From positions 1-22,451 of the IMG/VR virus record IMGVR_UViG_3300036985_003666: 22,451 nucleotides of DNA; one strand, written 5' to 3'. Below the pieces are notes generated by a model. The model searched no databases and was not told where the DNA came from. It saw only the letters and a list, made by a program, of their open reading frames with translations. This DNA comes from a virus. How positions within the stretch are numbered: position 1 is the first letter of the stretch; the number at the start of each line of letters is the position of its first letter. Positions 14,745 to 21,934 of this stretch are shown piece by piece. Position numbers and translations under genes: made by a program.

Positions 14745-16375
14745 AATGGGGATTCCTCCTCAGATGGCGGGAAGTATCCGGAGAGATCTTCGAGCATCCT
14801 TCCGGTTGTTGAATTGTAGCAGACCTTCCCGGCAGGGCCGGTGCGTCCGTTGTGGCGGGACTTGAGGACCCGAACAGTTGTCCCGTTCTCACCTTCTTCT
14901 AGGTCCCGCTCCAGGGCGATGACGCAGTCCGAGAGCTGGCCGATGGACCTACTGCCGCGCAGCTGGTTGAGGTGGGCCCGACCGCCGCTCTCGTGGGACT
15001 TGCCGCCGCCCTGGACACCGGTGAGGTGGCTGATCAGGAACATGCCGCAGTTGGTCTCCTCCACGAACTGCCTGAGGCGGGTCATGGTGACGTCGATCAG
15101 CTTGCGTTCGTCGCCGTCGTCGTTGCCAGATACCAGGATCGAGAGGTGGTCGACAAAGAGCCAGTGGCATTCCTCAGCCATGACCATGAAGCGGAGCTCG
15201 TTCAGGAGTTCCACGGGGTCGACGGCTCGGAAGCCAGAGTTGAAGACCACCCGGCCAGAGCCGACGGAGTTGTCGAACGCTCGCCTGAGATCTTCAGCGG
15301 GGATGCTGTTGTCGATGTGGAGAGGCCTGTTTGCCTCCACGGTCATGAGCCTAAGGGCACACCGCTGGAGGGATTCCTCGAGGGCCACATAGCCGATCTT
15401 TTCGCCCTGCTGGACGAGGTGCTGGGCTACTTCACCGCAGAAGGTTGATTTGCCGACGCCGGTGCCAGCTGTAAGGGTGACCAGTTCGCCACGCCTGAGG
15501 CCACCGGTGAGGTCATTGAGATCACTGTAAGGCCACAGAGCATCCCGACCGCGAAGTGGGGCAGAAACGAGCGCAAAGAGTGATTCACCGGACACAACGG
15601 CCGCAGGACGCCAGGGCTTCTTGTTCCAGATGGCTTGACGAACATGCTCAGGAGCGGATAGGAGGGCTTCGTTGGCGTCCTTGAGGGGCGCAGCGGTGGC
15701 GATAAACGTCCGAGCACCAGGTAGCAGGGGGGCGCATTCTTGCGCTGCTGCTTGGCCGGCCTCGTCGTTATCGAAGAAGAGGATGACCTCTTCAAAGTTG
15801 AGGAGGTACTTGAGGTTGGCCTGGATGGCCTTTTTGGCTGCCTTGGCTCCCAGGGGGACCGAGACGACAGGCCAGTTGGGACGGCACTGCCAGACGGCCA
15901 GGGCGTCGAGTTCGCCCTCGGTGATCACGATCGACTTGCCTCCTCCGAAGAGGTGCTGGCCGAAGAGGGTGCCGGGTAGGTCACCGGTTACCGGGTGAGT
16001 CTTGTCCTGGTATTTGGACTTGTAGGCGACGAGCTGCCCAGATTCAGAGTGGTAGGGCAGGATGATGCGTTTCTTGACAGCATCGAGCCGGACACCAAAC
16101 TTGCGGCAGGTTTCAGCGGAGAGGCCACGACTGCGTAGGGCTTGAACCTCGCCAGGGAGAACAACGGCTGGGGTTTGTGAGGCTCCTTTTTCCCCACCCT
16201 CTGGAGGGGTGTAGGTGTTGCAGCTGTGACAGTAGTGATGACCATCCGTGTACTCACTGTTGGCATCCGAGGAGCCGCAATGAGGACAAGAAACGTGTCT
16301 AATGAACTCAGATTCAGATTCCTTGGGTGGCATGTAGGATTGTTTTGGTAAGCGAGGCTCCACTAGGTCAGCCAT
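14741..16375 (-). CDS. Bifunctional DNA primase-helicase (T7 gp4-like)
   Basis: 544 aa (T7 gp4A is 566). It primes lagging-strand synthesis and unwinds the fork as a ring helicase. The N-terminal zinc domain has C30, C33, C49 and C52, with the same spacing as T7 C17/C20/C36/C39. The TOPRIM primase core has E154 (ITEGELDAL) and D202/D204 (FFDNDEAG). The RecA-like helicase has Walker A GTGVGKST with K309, Walker B D409 (LFVDH), the LRGS block at 472-475 and the arginine-finger position R507. The C-terminus is acidic and ends EEESPF, like the T7 acidic tail with terminal Phe that docks on DNA polymerase. The ATG at 16375 lies inside the end of the endonuclease gene; the TGA overlaps the polymerase TTG start. 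Confidence 0.97.
   Translation of the reverse strand: MADLVEPRLPKQSYMPPKESESEFIRHVSCPHCGSSDANSEYTDGHHYCHSCNTYTPPEGGEKGASQTPAVVLPGEVQALRSRGLSAETCRKFGVRLDAVKKRIILPYHSESGQLVAYKSKYQDKTHPVTGDLPGTLFGQHLFGGGKSIVITEGELDALAVWQCRPNWPVVSVPLGAKAAKKAIQANLKYLLNFEEVILFFDNDEAGQAAAQECAPLLPGARTFIATAAPLKDANEALLSAPEHVRQAIWNKKPWRPAAVVSGESLFALVSAPLRGRDALWPYSDLNDLTGGLRRGELVTLTAGTGVGKSTFCGEVAQHLVQQGEKIGYVALEESLQRCALRLMTVEANRPLHIDNSIPAEDLRRAFDNSVGSGRVVFNSGFRAVDPVELLNELRFMVMAEECHWLFVDHLSILVSGNDDGDERKLIDVTMTRLRQFVEETNCGMFLISHLTGVQGGGKSHESGGRAHLNQLRGSRSIGQLSDCVIALERDLEEGENGTTVRVLKSRHNGRTGPAGKVCYNSTTGRMLEDLSGYFPPSEEESPF
14755..14760 (-). promoter_or_regulatory. Strong Shine-Dalgarno sequence deciding the TTG start of DNA polymerase
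   Basis: Read on the minus strand, AGGAGG lies inside the last codons of the primase-helicase gene with 10 bases between it and TTG at 14744. It is one of very few textbook ribosome binding sites in the window, which supports TTG as the polymerase start. Confidence 0.7.
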
Positions 16376-16734
16376 TCAGGAGGGATCTTGAGATAATGAG
16401 CCCACGGAAATCCGTGCTTATCACACCAATCTGCGTGAGTCATTTTCGCTCTAGGAGTAACAGGCAGTCCTGGGGTTTGCAAGATAAACCGAATGTCGAG
16501 GTCAGGAAATGCCCTTTTAATGGCAAGCATTTTTGGGCGACAATCCTGACCTTTGACAATAAAGCGGCCCTTTACTTCTAACACAACTCCACTTGGGAGA
16601 ATAATGTCGGGAGTGTAAGTGTGCTCAAGCGTGTAAGGCAGCTTGAGAGACTCAAACTGAGCCCTTGACTGCACCGCTTCGATCTTGCCCCAGACAACCT
16701 GCTCGAGCTTCGATCGGAAGCGGTGCGAGGCCAT
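16363..16734 (-). CDS. Endonuclease I (T7 gp3-like Holliday-junction resolvase)
   Basis: 123 aa (T7 gp3 is 149). T7 endonuclease I cuts branched DNA, resolving junctions and helping degrade host DNA. The catalytic set of the PD-(D/E)xK fold is visible: E11 in the N-terminal helix, then D43 in YTPD, E53 and K55 in LEVKG, matching T7 E20, D55, E65 and K67 in order. The following strand (DLDIRFIL) and the end (WCDKHG...PPEWLT) also match the T7 pattern (FCEKHG...IPAEWI). Shorter because the C-terminal basic tail is missing. The ATG at 16734 shares a base with the ssDNA-binding protein stop (TAATG); the 3' end overlaps the primase-helicase start by 13 bp. Confidence 0.93.
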   Translation of the reverse strand: MASHRFRSKLEQVVWGKIEAVQSRAQFESLKLPYTLEHTYTPDIILPSGVVLEVKGRFIVKGQDCRPKMLAIKRAFPDLDIRFILQTPGLPVTPRAKMTHADWCDKHGFPWAHYLKIPPEWLT

Positions 16735-17282
16735 TAGAACGGGATGTCGTCGTCTTCTTCGGCTGTAGCCACAGGGCCTGCACCGAAGAGATCAGCAGCT
16801 TCGGCAGCAGACACGGGTTCAGGAGCCTGACCCTGGGATACCACCGAAAGGATCTTACCGGCTACCACCCGCAGGGAGAGGCCGCATTTGGTGCCAAAGA
16901 CGTAAGGCTTCAGGCGGATGGCCAGCTGAACCTTGGTGCCTTCGCGTACCGTTTCGGTCAGGTCGAAGGGTAGGTTGTCAGGGCCGTAGACCCACAGGAA
17001 GTCAGGCTTCTTGCTGTCATCGGGACCCGGGTCGGGGTTGCCGTAGCTGTACTTGATGCAGCCATCCTCGCCCCAGGGCTGGGGATCGTGACCGATGCGG
17101 CCCTTGCCTGCCAGTTTTGTAGCGCCCCACTCGAGGGCTCTTTCGTATTCAGCCTCGAAGGTTTCAAACTCCTCGTCGGAAAGGTTGAAACCGATGCGGC
17201 AGTTGTTGAACTTGCCAGAAGGCTTGAGGGAGATGAAACCCTCGAGCTTGGTGGTGATGATGTGGAGATCCTTGTTGCTCAT
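16734..17282 (-). CDS. Single-stranded DNA-binding protein (T7 gp2.5-like) with bacterial SSB-type tip
   Basis: 182 aa, shorter than T7 gp2.5 (232 aa). It coats single-stranded DNA at the replication fork and recruits replication partners. The OB-fold core spans residues about 1-150; the segment around residues 113-147 (GTKVQLAIRLKPY and following) aligns by pattern with the gp2.5 strand that reads SKLKVKYSLVPYKW. An Ala-rich linker (about 153-175) leads to an acidic end, EEDDDIPF. The last six residues, DDDIPF, equal the conserved C-terminal tip of bacterial SSB, whereas T7 gp2.5 ends in an acidic run with a terminal Phe. The start overlaps the previous stop (ATGA); the TAA shares a base with the endonuclease ATG. 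Confidence 0.85.
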   Translation of the reverse strand: MSNKDLHIITTKLEGFISLKPSGKFNNCRIGFNLSDEEFETFEAEYERALEWGATKLAGKGRIGHDPQPWGEDGCIKYSYGNPDPGPDDSKKPDFLWVYGPDNLPFDLTETVREGTKVQLAIRLKPYVFGTKCGLSLRVVAGKILSVVSQGQAPEPVSAAEAADLFGAGPVATAEEDDDIPF

Positions 17283-17434
17283 GAAGATTGAAGTTGGATG
17301 GTATTGAGGAAGGGCTCGAGAAAAACCGCGAGATCTTCAGGGTTGTTGCGATCTCCGTCAATGGTCTCGTCAAAGTAACGATCCACTAAATTGTCGATCA
17401 GCAATTTGTCGTCGGTCGGAAGCAAATCAGCCAT
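17279..17434 (-). CDS. Small acidic protein coupled to the ssDNA-binding protein, 51 aa
   Basis: A short ORF from ATG at 17434 to TGA at 17279. It starts 2 bp after the previous stop, and its stop overlaps the ATG of the ssDNA-binding protein (ATGA at 17282-17279). The product is acidic, with an amphipathic helical middle, and has no cysteines or membrane segment. Its position in a chain of coupled genes is the main evidence for translation. Function unknown. Confidence 0.6.
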   Translation of the reverse strand: MADLLPTDDKLLIDNLVDRYFDETIDGDRNNPEDLAVFLEPFLNTIQLQSS

Positions 17435-17436
17435 GC

Positions 17437-17706
17437 CTAAGCCTCAAGTGCTTCAGCGGTGACAGCCACCTCGTCCTCAAGAGTCTCGACGTCTTCACCG
17501 TCCTGGGCGATTAAGAAGGCATCGGCCAACAGAATCAAGCCATGGACCTGCTCAGTGATCTCGCTGATTGGGACCTCGGTGAAAGGCGTTTCCTCGTCTT
17601 CTACGAAGGTCTCGATCAAGTAGACCAGGGTTTCAGGCTGGAGCTTGGTGTCGAGCTTTGTGTTGATGTCGGAGGCCAGTTCGGCAATCTCCTCGAAAGT
17701 AGCCAT
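17437..17706 (-). CDS. Highly acidic small protein, 89 aa
   Basis: ATG at 17706. By eye the protein has close to thirty Asp/Glu residues and only two lysines and no arginine, so its net charge is strongly negative along the whole length. It is predicted helical with hydrophobic stripes (residues about 25-35 and 50-67), so it should fold and not be a simple acidic tail. Phage proteins of this composition include DNA mimics that block host nucleases and small inhibitors of host RNA polymerase. Nothing in the sequence identifies either role, and function remains unknown. The TAG stop is 2 bp before the next ATG. Confidence 0.7.
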   Translation of the reverse strand: MATFEEIAELASDINTKLDTKLQPETLVYLIETFVEDEETPFTEVPISEITEQVHGLILLADAFLIAQDGEDVETLEDEVAVTAEALEA

Positions 17707-17761
17707 GGAAGGAAGGGTGAGAAGGGAAGCCTAGGCCTCCCCGGGAATAGGGTGAATGAAC

Positions 17762-18076
17762 TCAGACCGCAGCTTTTTGGCGACCACGGGGGCGGCCGTT
17801 AGAGACGCTGATTACAGGAGAGCCGACATCAAGGGTGCCGGCGTTGAGGGCCTTGATGGTTTTCTTGGCCACCTTGACAGCCTCGTCGGTTTGGGCCCGC
17901 TCGAAGCGAACCTTGTAGTTGGTACCGATGCGCTTGAGATCATTGTCGGCTGCATTGCGGCCGTACTGGAAGATGGTGATCACTCCGATGGCCCGGGGGT
18001 CAAACAGGTGAGCAGGTTGAGGAGCGTGAAAGTCGTAGGTGTCTACCTTGGCTTCGTCGCGCTTGTTGAGTGCCAT
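17762..18076 (-). CDS. Basic hypothetical protein with an AT-hook-like C-terminus, 104 aa
   Basis: ATG at 18076, 71 bp after the coiled-coil gene; that gap shows no strong Shine-Dalgarno sequence. The protein is basic overall, with a central segment of alternating charged and hydrophobic residues and a C-terminal tail containing GRPRGR next to Gln-Lys. That resembles an AT-hook (Arg-Gly-Arg-Pro-type minor-groove binder), so DNA binding is possible but is an inference from one short motif. It lies between RNA polymerase and the replication genes, where T7 carries small regulators of host and phage transcription. No family assigned. Confidence 0.7.
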   Translation of the reverse strand: MALNKRDEAKVDTYDFHAPQPAHLFDPRAIGVITIFQYGRNAADNDLKRIGTNYKVRFERAQTDEAVKVAKKTIKALNAGTLDVGSPVISVSNGRPRGRQKAAV

Positions 18077-18147
18077 GAGGCTTGTGAGAGGCGGTGGAGG
18101 TGAGTATTGAATCCAGTGGTCTGAGTGACCTTGGGAGGGGCGGCTGG

Positions 18148-18327
18148 TCAGCCCCGGTTGAGACGATCGACCTCCTCCTCGAGATCGTTGACCTGAGAAG
18201 TCAGAGACGCGAGGGAGGTGTTGATTTCCTCGACCACACTGACTAACTTGACGTTTCCGGCAGCCAGGTTGTGGACCTGTTTGGCCAGTTCAGCCAGCGT
18301 AGCAGCATCTTGGGATCGGGAGGACAT
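18148..18327 (-). CDS. Small coiled-coil protein, 59 aa
   Basis: ATG at 18327 shares one base with the RNA polymerase stop (TGATG), and the ORF ends with TGA at 18148. Nearly the whole protein can be read as heptads with Leu/Val at core positions, and it ends in a run of glutamates followed by Asp-Arg-Leu-Asn-Arg-Gly. A short dimeric or oligomeric coiled coil is the best structural guess. No family is recognised. The overlap with the polymerase stop supports it being translated. Confidence 0.6.
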   Translation of the reverse strand: MSSRSQDAATLAELAKQVHNLAAGNVKLVSVVEEINTSLASLTSQVNDLEEEVDRLNRG

Positions 18328-20921
18328 CAGCAGAAAAGGTAGTTGGATTGGCGAATATCAGCTGGGTTGAGGGTGTTGATCATAACCTCAGGATCCAGGG
18401 GGACCCCGAGCTGATCAGCCCAGTTGCGCAGTTGAGGTTCCGCGTACATCGTAGCAAACGTATCCCGAATGTGATCCATGGTCCAGTGGACGTCGCAGCT
18501 CAGGGTTGAGATGCAGTCGTGGACCAAGGCAATGGGGCGCTCCCAGTCGACGAAGGCCTGATGGAGCAGGGCGGCATCGAAGGCGTGGATCAGGTTGGGG
18601 ACCGATCCAATGGTGATCTTGCGGGTGTTGAGGGGTGCGTGTTCGGCGTCGAAGTCAGCCACCGTGAGGCGGATGCGCTTTCCCATGAGCTTGGTGTCGA
18701 CCAGTTCAGTGGGAAAGACTCGTTTGTCGAGAACCACAGGGAAGCCTGAGGGGCTTGTGAAGGCCACAGGGAGGCCGGTGTCGTTGGCTGCCTGGTCGAC
18801 GGCCTGCTGGATCCACTTCCGAGCCTTCATGGGGCCAGGAAGGACCTCAGGGATGGCCTTAACGTAGACGGCCTGCACAAGGTCCTGGAGAGGGATCCCG
18901 TGACCCTTAAGAAGGGCTTGACGCAGGTAGTCCCGGGCAGAGCTCTGGGTGAGGCCGTAGGGCAGGCACATGACGACCCGCTTGGTGAGCTTGCGGGTGA
19001 TCAGGGGGTGGAACTCCTCCGGGAGGTGAGGCTTGGCTGCCTCGGCCACGGTCTTGTAGGCGTCGGAGGGGCGTTCGGTAGGAGCCACGTTGACCAGCTC
19101 GGCGGCCTTCCGGTCCCTGGTGAGGGCCGAGAGGTGCTGGAGGCCCGAGCAGGTGGCATCAAAGCCGACCAGGAGGTTTGACCAGGAGCGGGTCTTTGCA
19201 ATGAAGCAGGCGTGGAACTCGATGCAGGCTGCCAGGAACTGCCAGGGCTCGTCGGCTGCTTGCCAGGTGGAGATCGTGCCAATGGGGTCCAGGGCAACCC
19301 CTTCGATCAGGCCTTGGCTGGCCTCGACCCATAGCTGACGATCCATCATGGTCTCCTTACCCAGGCCGTAGGTGGTGGCTACCTGGAAGCCTAGCCACTC
19401 GCGGTCAGCAGGTCCTGAGTAGGCCGACACCAGGAGGGAGCGAGCAAAGTCGGTGCCCTGTGGATGGAGGTGGTTAGCCAAGGGGTAGACGCGACCCCGG
19501 AAGTCAAAGGACCACGGGAACCAGAATGACTCCTCGTCCTGGTACATCTTGGCAATGTGGATGGTCTCGGTGGTCTGGTAGTTGCGTTGGGCCAGCAAGA
19601 GGTTTTCCTCTTCGACCAAGACCCGACCCCTTTTGTAGGTCACCTGTTCTTCTTCTGTGGCCGTTTCCCAGGGATCTGGCTTGTGAGGAAGAGGCAGGGG
19701 GTCCGAGTTGCGGAAGGATCCGATCGACACCCGAGCCTCCTGACACCTGAGGGCTACTTCGAGGAGAGGTTTGTTGATTTGAAAGGCTACCTGCTGGATA
19801 GCATTCAGGAAGCGGACTGGGACCTCAAGAGAAGGGACACCTGGGGAAGGATGACACCTAGCAGGGACATGCTCAACGTTTGAGCTGGATTCCTGGGGAT
19901 GAAGAGGAGAAGAAACAAGTATAGCTGGATTATTTGTTTTGGGGCTCTCGCCCCCCTGGATTAATGTGAGGGCGGTTTCGCCTTCTCTCTTTACAGTGGC
20001 AAGCTCTGAGAAGCCTTGCTGTGACTGGGGTCTGAGATTGGTCTCTTCTTCGGGTCTCTCTTTCAGTGGAAAGCTCTGAGAAGCCTTGCTATGACTGAGT
20101 CCTCGGATAAGACGCCCTCGGCTCCCAGATCGGAGCTCTGCGGTGAGGTAGCCCCCTGATTCAGCTTGCAGATCAGGCTGCCAGTTGTTGGGTTCACAGA
20201 GCATGGGCCAGTAGCAGGCAGAGACGGCCTCAGCGGCCTTCATCAGGGCCTCTATGAAGGTAAGGACCTCAGGGGCAGCCTTGAGGGTCGTGAGCTGTCG
20301 TCCACGGCCGGTGAAGGTGTTGATGCTATGGAACCAGCCAGTGGCAGAGCACAGGCGATCCAGGAGCCATGCACCCACCTTGGTCTTTTGGCTGTGGGTC
20401 CAGGAGAGGGCCTCGTGAGAGATCCGACGCATGGCAGCGCGGTACTTGGCCACCCGGTAGCCGTAGCCTTTGGTTTTGTGGATGCGGGTGTTGCTGTAGG
20501 CCTCGGGTTGAGCTTGTGAGAATTGGGAGAGGAGGCACTCGTCGTAGACCCTGACGCCGATGCCTCTGACCACATGAGTCAGGGGGATGCCGTGCGGGGA
20601 GCGTTGGTCCTTGGAGAAGACCAGGTCGACGGCGGTCTTGACGGTGATCAGGGCCAGGGTTGAGGAAGGGATGTTGCTGAGGAGGGCTGTGGCTGCGGCA
20701 AACTCCCCGGTGGAGCCTGAGGCGATTTGGTTGCGTTTGGCCTCGATGGCCTCGATGGTGGCCCCCAGGCCTTGGTCTACGAGTTTCTGCCCGTACAAGG
20801 CGCTGGAGGCATAGCTACGCTCTTCTGCCCGGGTGGTGGCCAGGCGGAGCCGTTCGACTCCCTCCTGGTGGGCTTGGAGTTCACGCTGGAACTGGCGCTG
20901 GAGTTGAGCGGGGGTTGCCAT
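18327..20921 (-). CDS. T7-like single-subunit DNA-directed RNA polymerase
   Basis: 864 aa (T7 gp1 is 883). It transcribes the phage middle and late genes from phage-specific promoters. Motif A (residues 586-600) carries the catalytic D588 in the family pattern D-x-CSG-x-QH. Motif B has R643, K647 and Y655-G656 with the same spacing as T7 R627, K631 and Y639. Motif C is HDC with catalytic D802, where T7 has HDS. A conserved block near residues 474-479 (FDFRGRVYP) also matches the family. The C-terminus is Tyr-Leu-Phe-Cys, not the T7 FAFA foot. Between the conserved segment at about 250-280 and the helix starting near 370 there is about 75 aa more than in T7. This extra stretch is Ser/Pro/Glu-rich and is reported separately. 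Start ATG at 20921 abuts the preceding stop; the TGA shares one base with the next ATG. Confidence 0.97.
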   Translation of the reverse strand: MATPAQLQRQFQRELQAHQEGVERLRLATTRAEERSYASSALYGQKLVDQGLGATIEAIEAKRNQIASGSTGEFAAATALLSNIPSSTLALITVKTAVDLVFSKDQRSPHGIPLTHVVRGIGVRVYDECLLSQFSQAQPEAYSNTRIHKTKGYGYRVAKYRAAMRRISHEALSWTHSQKTKVGAWLLDRLCSATGWFHSINTFTGRGRQLTTLKAAPEVLTFIEALMKAAEAVSACYWPMLCEPNNWQPDLQAESGGYLTAELRSGSRGRLIRGLSHSKASQSFPLKERPEEETNLRPQSQQGFSELATVKREGETALTLIQGGESPKTNNPAILVSSPLHPQESSSNVEHVPARCHPSPGVPSLEVPVRFLNAIQQVAFQINKPLLEVALRCQEARVSIGSFRNSDPLPLPHKPDPWETATEEEQVTYKRGRVLVEEENLLLAQRNYQTTETIHIAKMYQDEESFWFPWSFDFRGRVYPLANHLHPQGTDFARSLLVSAYSGPADREWLGFQVATTYGLGKETMMDRQLWVEASQGLIEGVALDPIGTISTWQAADEPWQFLAACIEFHACFIAKTRSWSNLLVGFDATCSGLQHLSALTRDRKAAELVNVAPTERPSDAYKTVAEAAKPHLPEEFHPLITRKLTKRVVMCLPYGLTQSSARDYLRQALLKGHGIPLQDLVQAVYVKAIPEVLPGPMKARKWIQQAVDQAANDTGLPVAFTSPSGFPVVLDKRVFPTELVDTKLMGKRIRLTVADFDAEHAPLNTRKITIGSVPNLIHAFDAALLHQAFVDWERPIALVHDCISTLSCDVHWTMDHIRDTFATMYAEPQLRNWADQLGVPLDPEVMINTLNPADIRQSNYLFC
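19985..20100. repeat. Imperfect direct repeat inside the RNA polymerase gene, read in two frames
   Basis: Two copies of a segment of about 45 bp lie at 19985-20030 and 20056-20100. The 20-bp core AAGCTCTGAGAAGCCTTGCT is identical at 20001-20020 and 20071-20090, an offset of exactly 70 bp; over 37 aligned positions about 33 match. Because 70 is not a multiple of three, the two copies are translated in different frames of the polymerase gene. The copy at 20056-20100 encodes the T7-like HSKAS segment, while the other yields an unrelated peptide. Confidence 0.85.
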
Positions 20922-21170
20922 TCAGGGGTGCAAGAGCAGGGGGCAGATCTCTGGGTCTTGGATCAGCTTAGTGGCTGCTGTCCAGATTGGCATGGCAACA
21001 GAAGGGTGGATGCGAGGCAGGCCAATGGAGAGGAGGGCTCGATCGGCTGCAGCTTGGACCTCAAAGGAGGTGGCTGGGATTTGCTTGTCGAGGACCAGGC
21101 AGAGGCTTGTGGCTGCGGCAAGGATGGAGAGCTCAGTTGGGGAAGGAGGCGGAGGGAGGGCGTGGATCAT
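20922..21170 (-). CDS. Hypothetical protein directly upstream of RNA polymerase, 82 aa
   Basis: ATG at 21170, overlapping the previous stop as ATGA. The product starts with a short proline run (residues 5-10) followed by alanine-rich helices; it has no membrane segment and no metal motif. The stop abuts the RNA polymerase start with no spacing, so the two genes are likely coupled. No family is recognised. Confidence 0.65.
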   Translation of the reverse strand: MIHALPPPPSPTELSILAAATSLCLVLDKQIPATSFEVQAAADRALLSIGLPRIHPSVAMPIWTAATKLIQDPEICPLLLHP

Positions 21171-21490
21171 TGGTGAATTTCCTCTTCCAATGTGTAGAGG
21201 CCAGAGCGACGAGAGACAGCCACGTTGATGAGCAGGTTTAGAACAGCTCCAGTAGCTTGAAACTCAGCCCGTTCGGCTGGGGTGAAGTTGGCTTTTGAGC
21301 GGAGGATGCTGATGAAGCTGGAGACCTCTTCATTAGTATTTTCAGGATCAAGGTCGAGATCTTCCGGGTCTTCGGAAGTGTCTGCCTTGGCCCCTAGCTC
21401 GATGACGCGATCTACTACCTGGTGGAGGATGGTATAGAGGGCTTCGTCGTAAAGGTCAGGGTCGACCAGGTTTGTGCGGGTGAGGGTCAT
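21167..21490 (-). CDS. Early-region hypothetical protein, 107 aa
   Basis: ATG start at 21490, directly after the previous stop. The predicted protein has a helical N-terminal part (residues about 10-35), a very acidic middle (residues about 36-55, dominated by Asp and Glu) and a helical C-terminal half. There are no cysteines and no membrane segment. No family is recognised. Its TGA overlaps the ATG of the next gene (ATGA at 21170-21167), so the two are probably translated in concert just ahead of the RNA polymerase gene. Confidence 0.7.
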   Translation of the reverse strand: MTLTRTNLVDPDLYDEALYTILHQVVDRVIELGAKADTSEDPEDLDLDPENTNEEVSSFISILRSKANFTPAERAEFQATGAVLNLLINVAVSRRSGLYTLEEEIHQ

Positions 21491-21491
21491 G

Positions 21492-21728
21492 TCAGGGACG
21501 CAGCGAGAGGGTGAGCTGGTAGTTGAGGTGAGCGGCTTGGATCTCGCTGACCAGCCTTTTGGCGACCTTGTCCTCTTGGATGAAGGCTTGACGGGCCAGC
21601 TGGGCGATGAAGACAGACTCCTCGGGGAGGAGAGCTTTTTGACCCGCTTGCTTGAGCTTGGCGCAGATCCAGTTGGCCTTCTTGATGACGGGGTTGACGG
21701 GTGAGGTGTCCACGGAGGAGTTGTTCAC
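21492..21728 (-). CDS. Early-region hypothetical protein, 78 aa
   Basis: Starts with GTG at 21728; there is no in-frame ATG near the N-terminus. The protein is lysine- and alanine-rich and predicted largely helical from residue 15 onward, with a composition like a small nucleic-acid- or protein-binding helical bundle. No family is recognised. It begins 6 bp after the preceding stop and ends 1 bp before the next ATG, which fits translational coupling within the early operon. Confidence 0.65.
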   Translation of the reverse strand: MNNSSVDTSPVNPVIKKANWICAKLKQAGQKALLPEESVFIAQLARQAFIQEDKVAKRLVSEIQAAHLNYQLTLSLRP

Positions 21729-21734
21729 GGGAGA

Positions 21735-21899
21735 TCAGTAGATGTCGTTGGGTTGGAAGGTGTCACGAGCTGGAGGTTCAGGTTCGTCGATGCCGATGTC
21801 GGGACCCGACAAGTGTACCACGGAAGAGGGCTGAAGCTCGGGAACGTCTTCGAGGTAGTTGGGGAAGAAGGGTCGCTGGATGGTTTGGGGTTGGGTCAT
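21735..21899 (-). CDS. Small proline-rich hypothetical protein, 54 aa
   Basis: A short ORF from ATG at 21899 to TGA at 21735. The product is rich in Pro, Asp and Glu (about ten prolines in 54 residues), acidic, and has no membrane segment or cysteines, so it is probably poorly ordered. The case for coding is positional: it fills what would otherwise be a 200-bp gap in a tightly packed strand, starts 35 bp after the preceding stop, and ends 6 bp before the next start. No recognisable family and no clear ribosome binding site. Confidence 0.5.
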   Translation of the reverse strand: MTQPQTIQRPFFPNYLEDVPELQPSSVVHLSGPDIGIDEPEPPARDTFQPNDIY

Positions 21900-21934
21900 G
21901 GGAATAGGCTTTGAAAGGATGGCTTGTGAGGAGT

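Noticed and set aside
17707-17761. Hairpin with GGGGAG/CTTCCC arms in the 55-bp gap as a terminator
   Set aside because: The stem is six pairs with one G-U and has no following T-run; the gap otherwise shows nothing I can support.
18077-18147. Promoter in the 71-bp gap after the coiled-coil gene
   Set aside because: A CTCACAAGCC string recurs in the 21900-21934 gap, but a shared 10-mer alone, with no known phage promoter consensus, is too weak to call.
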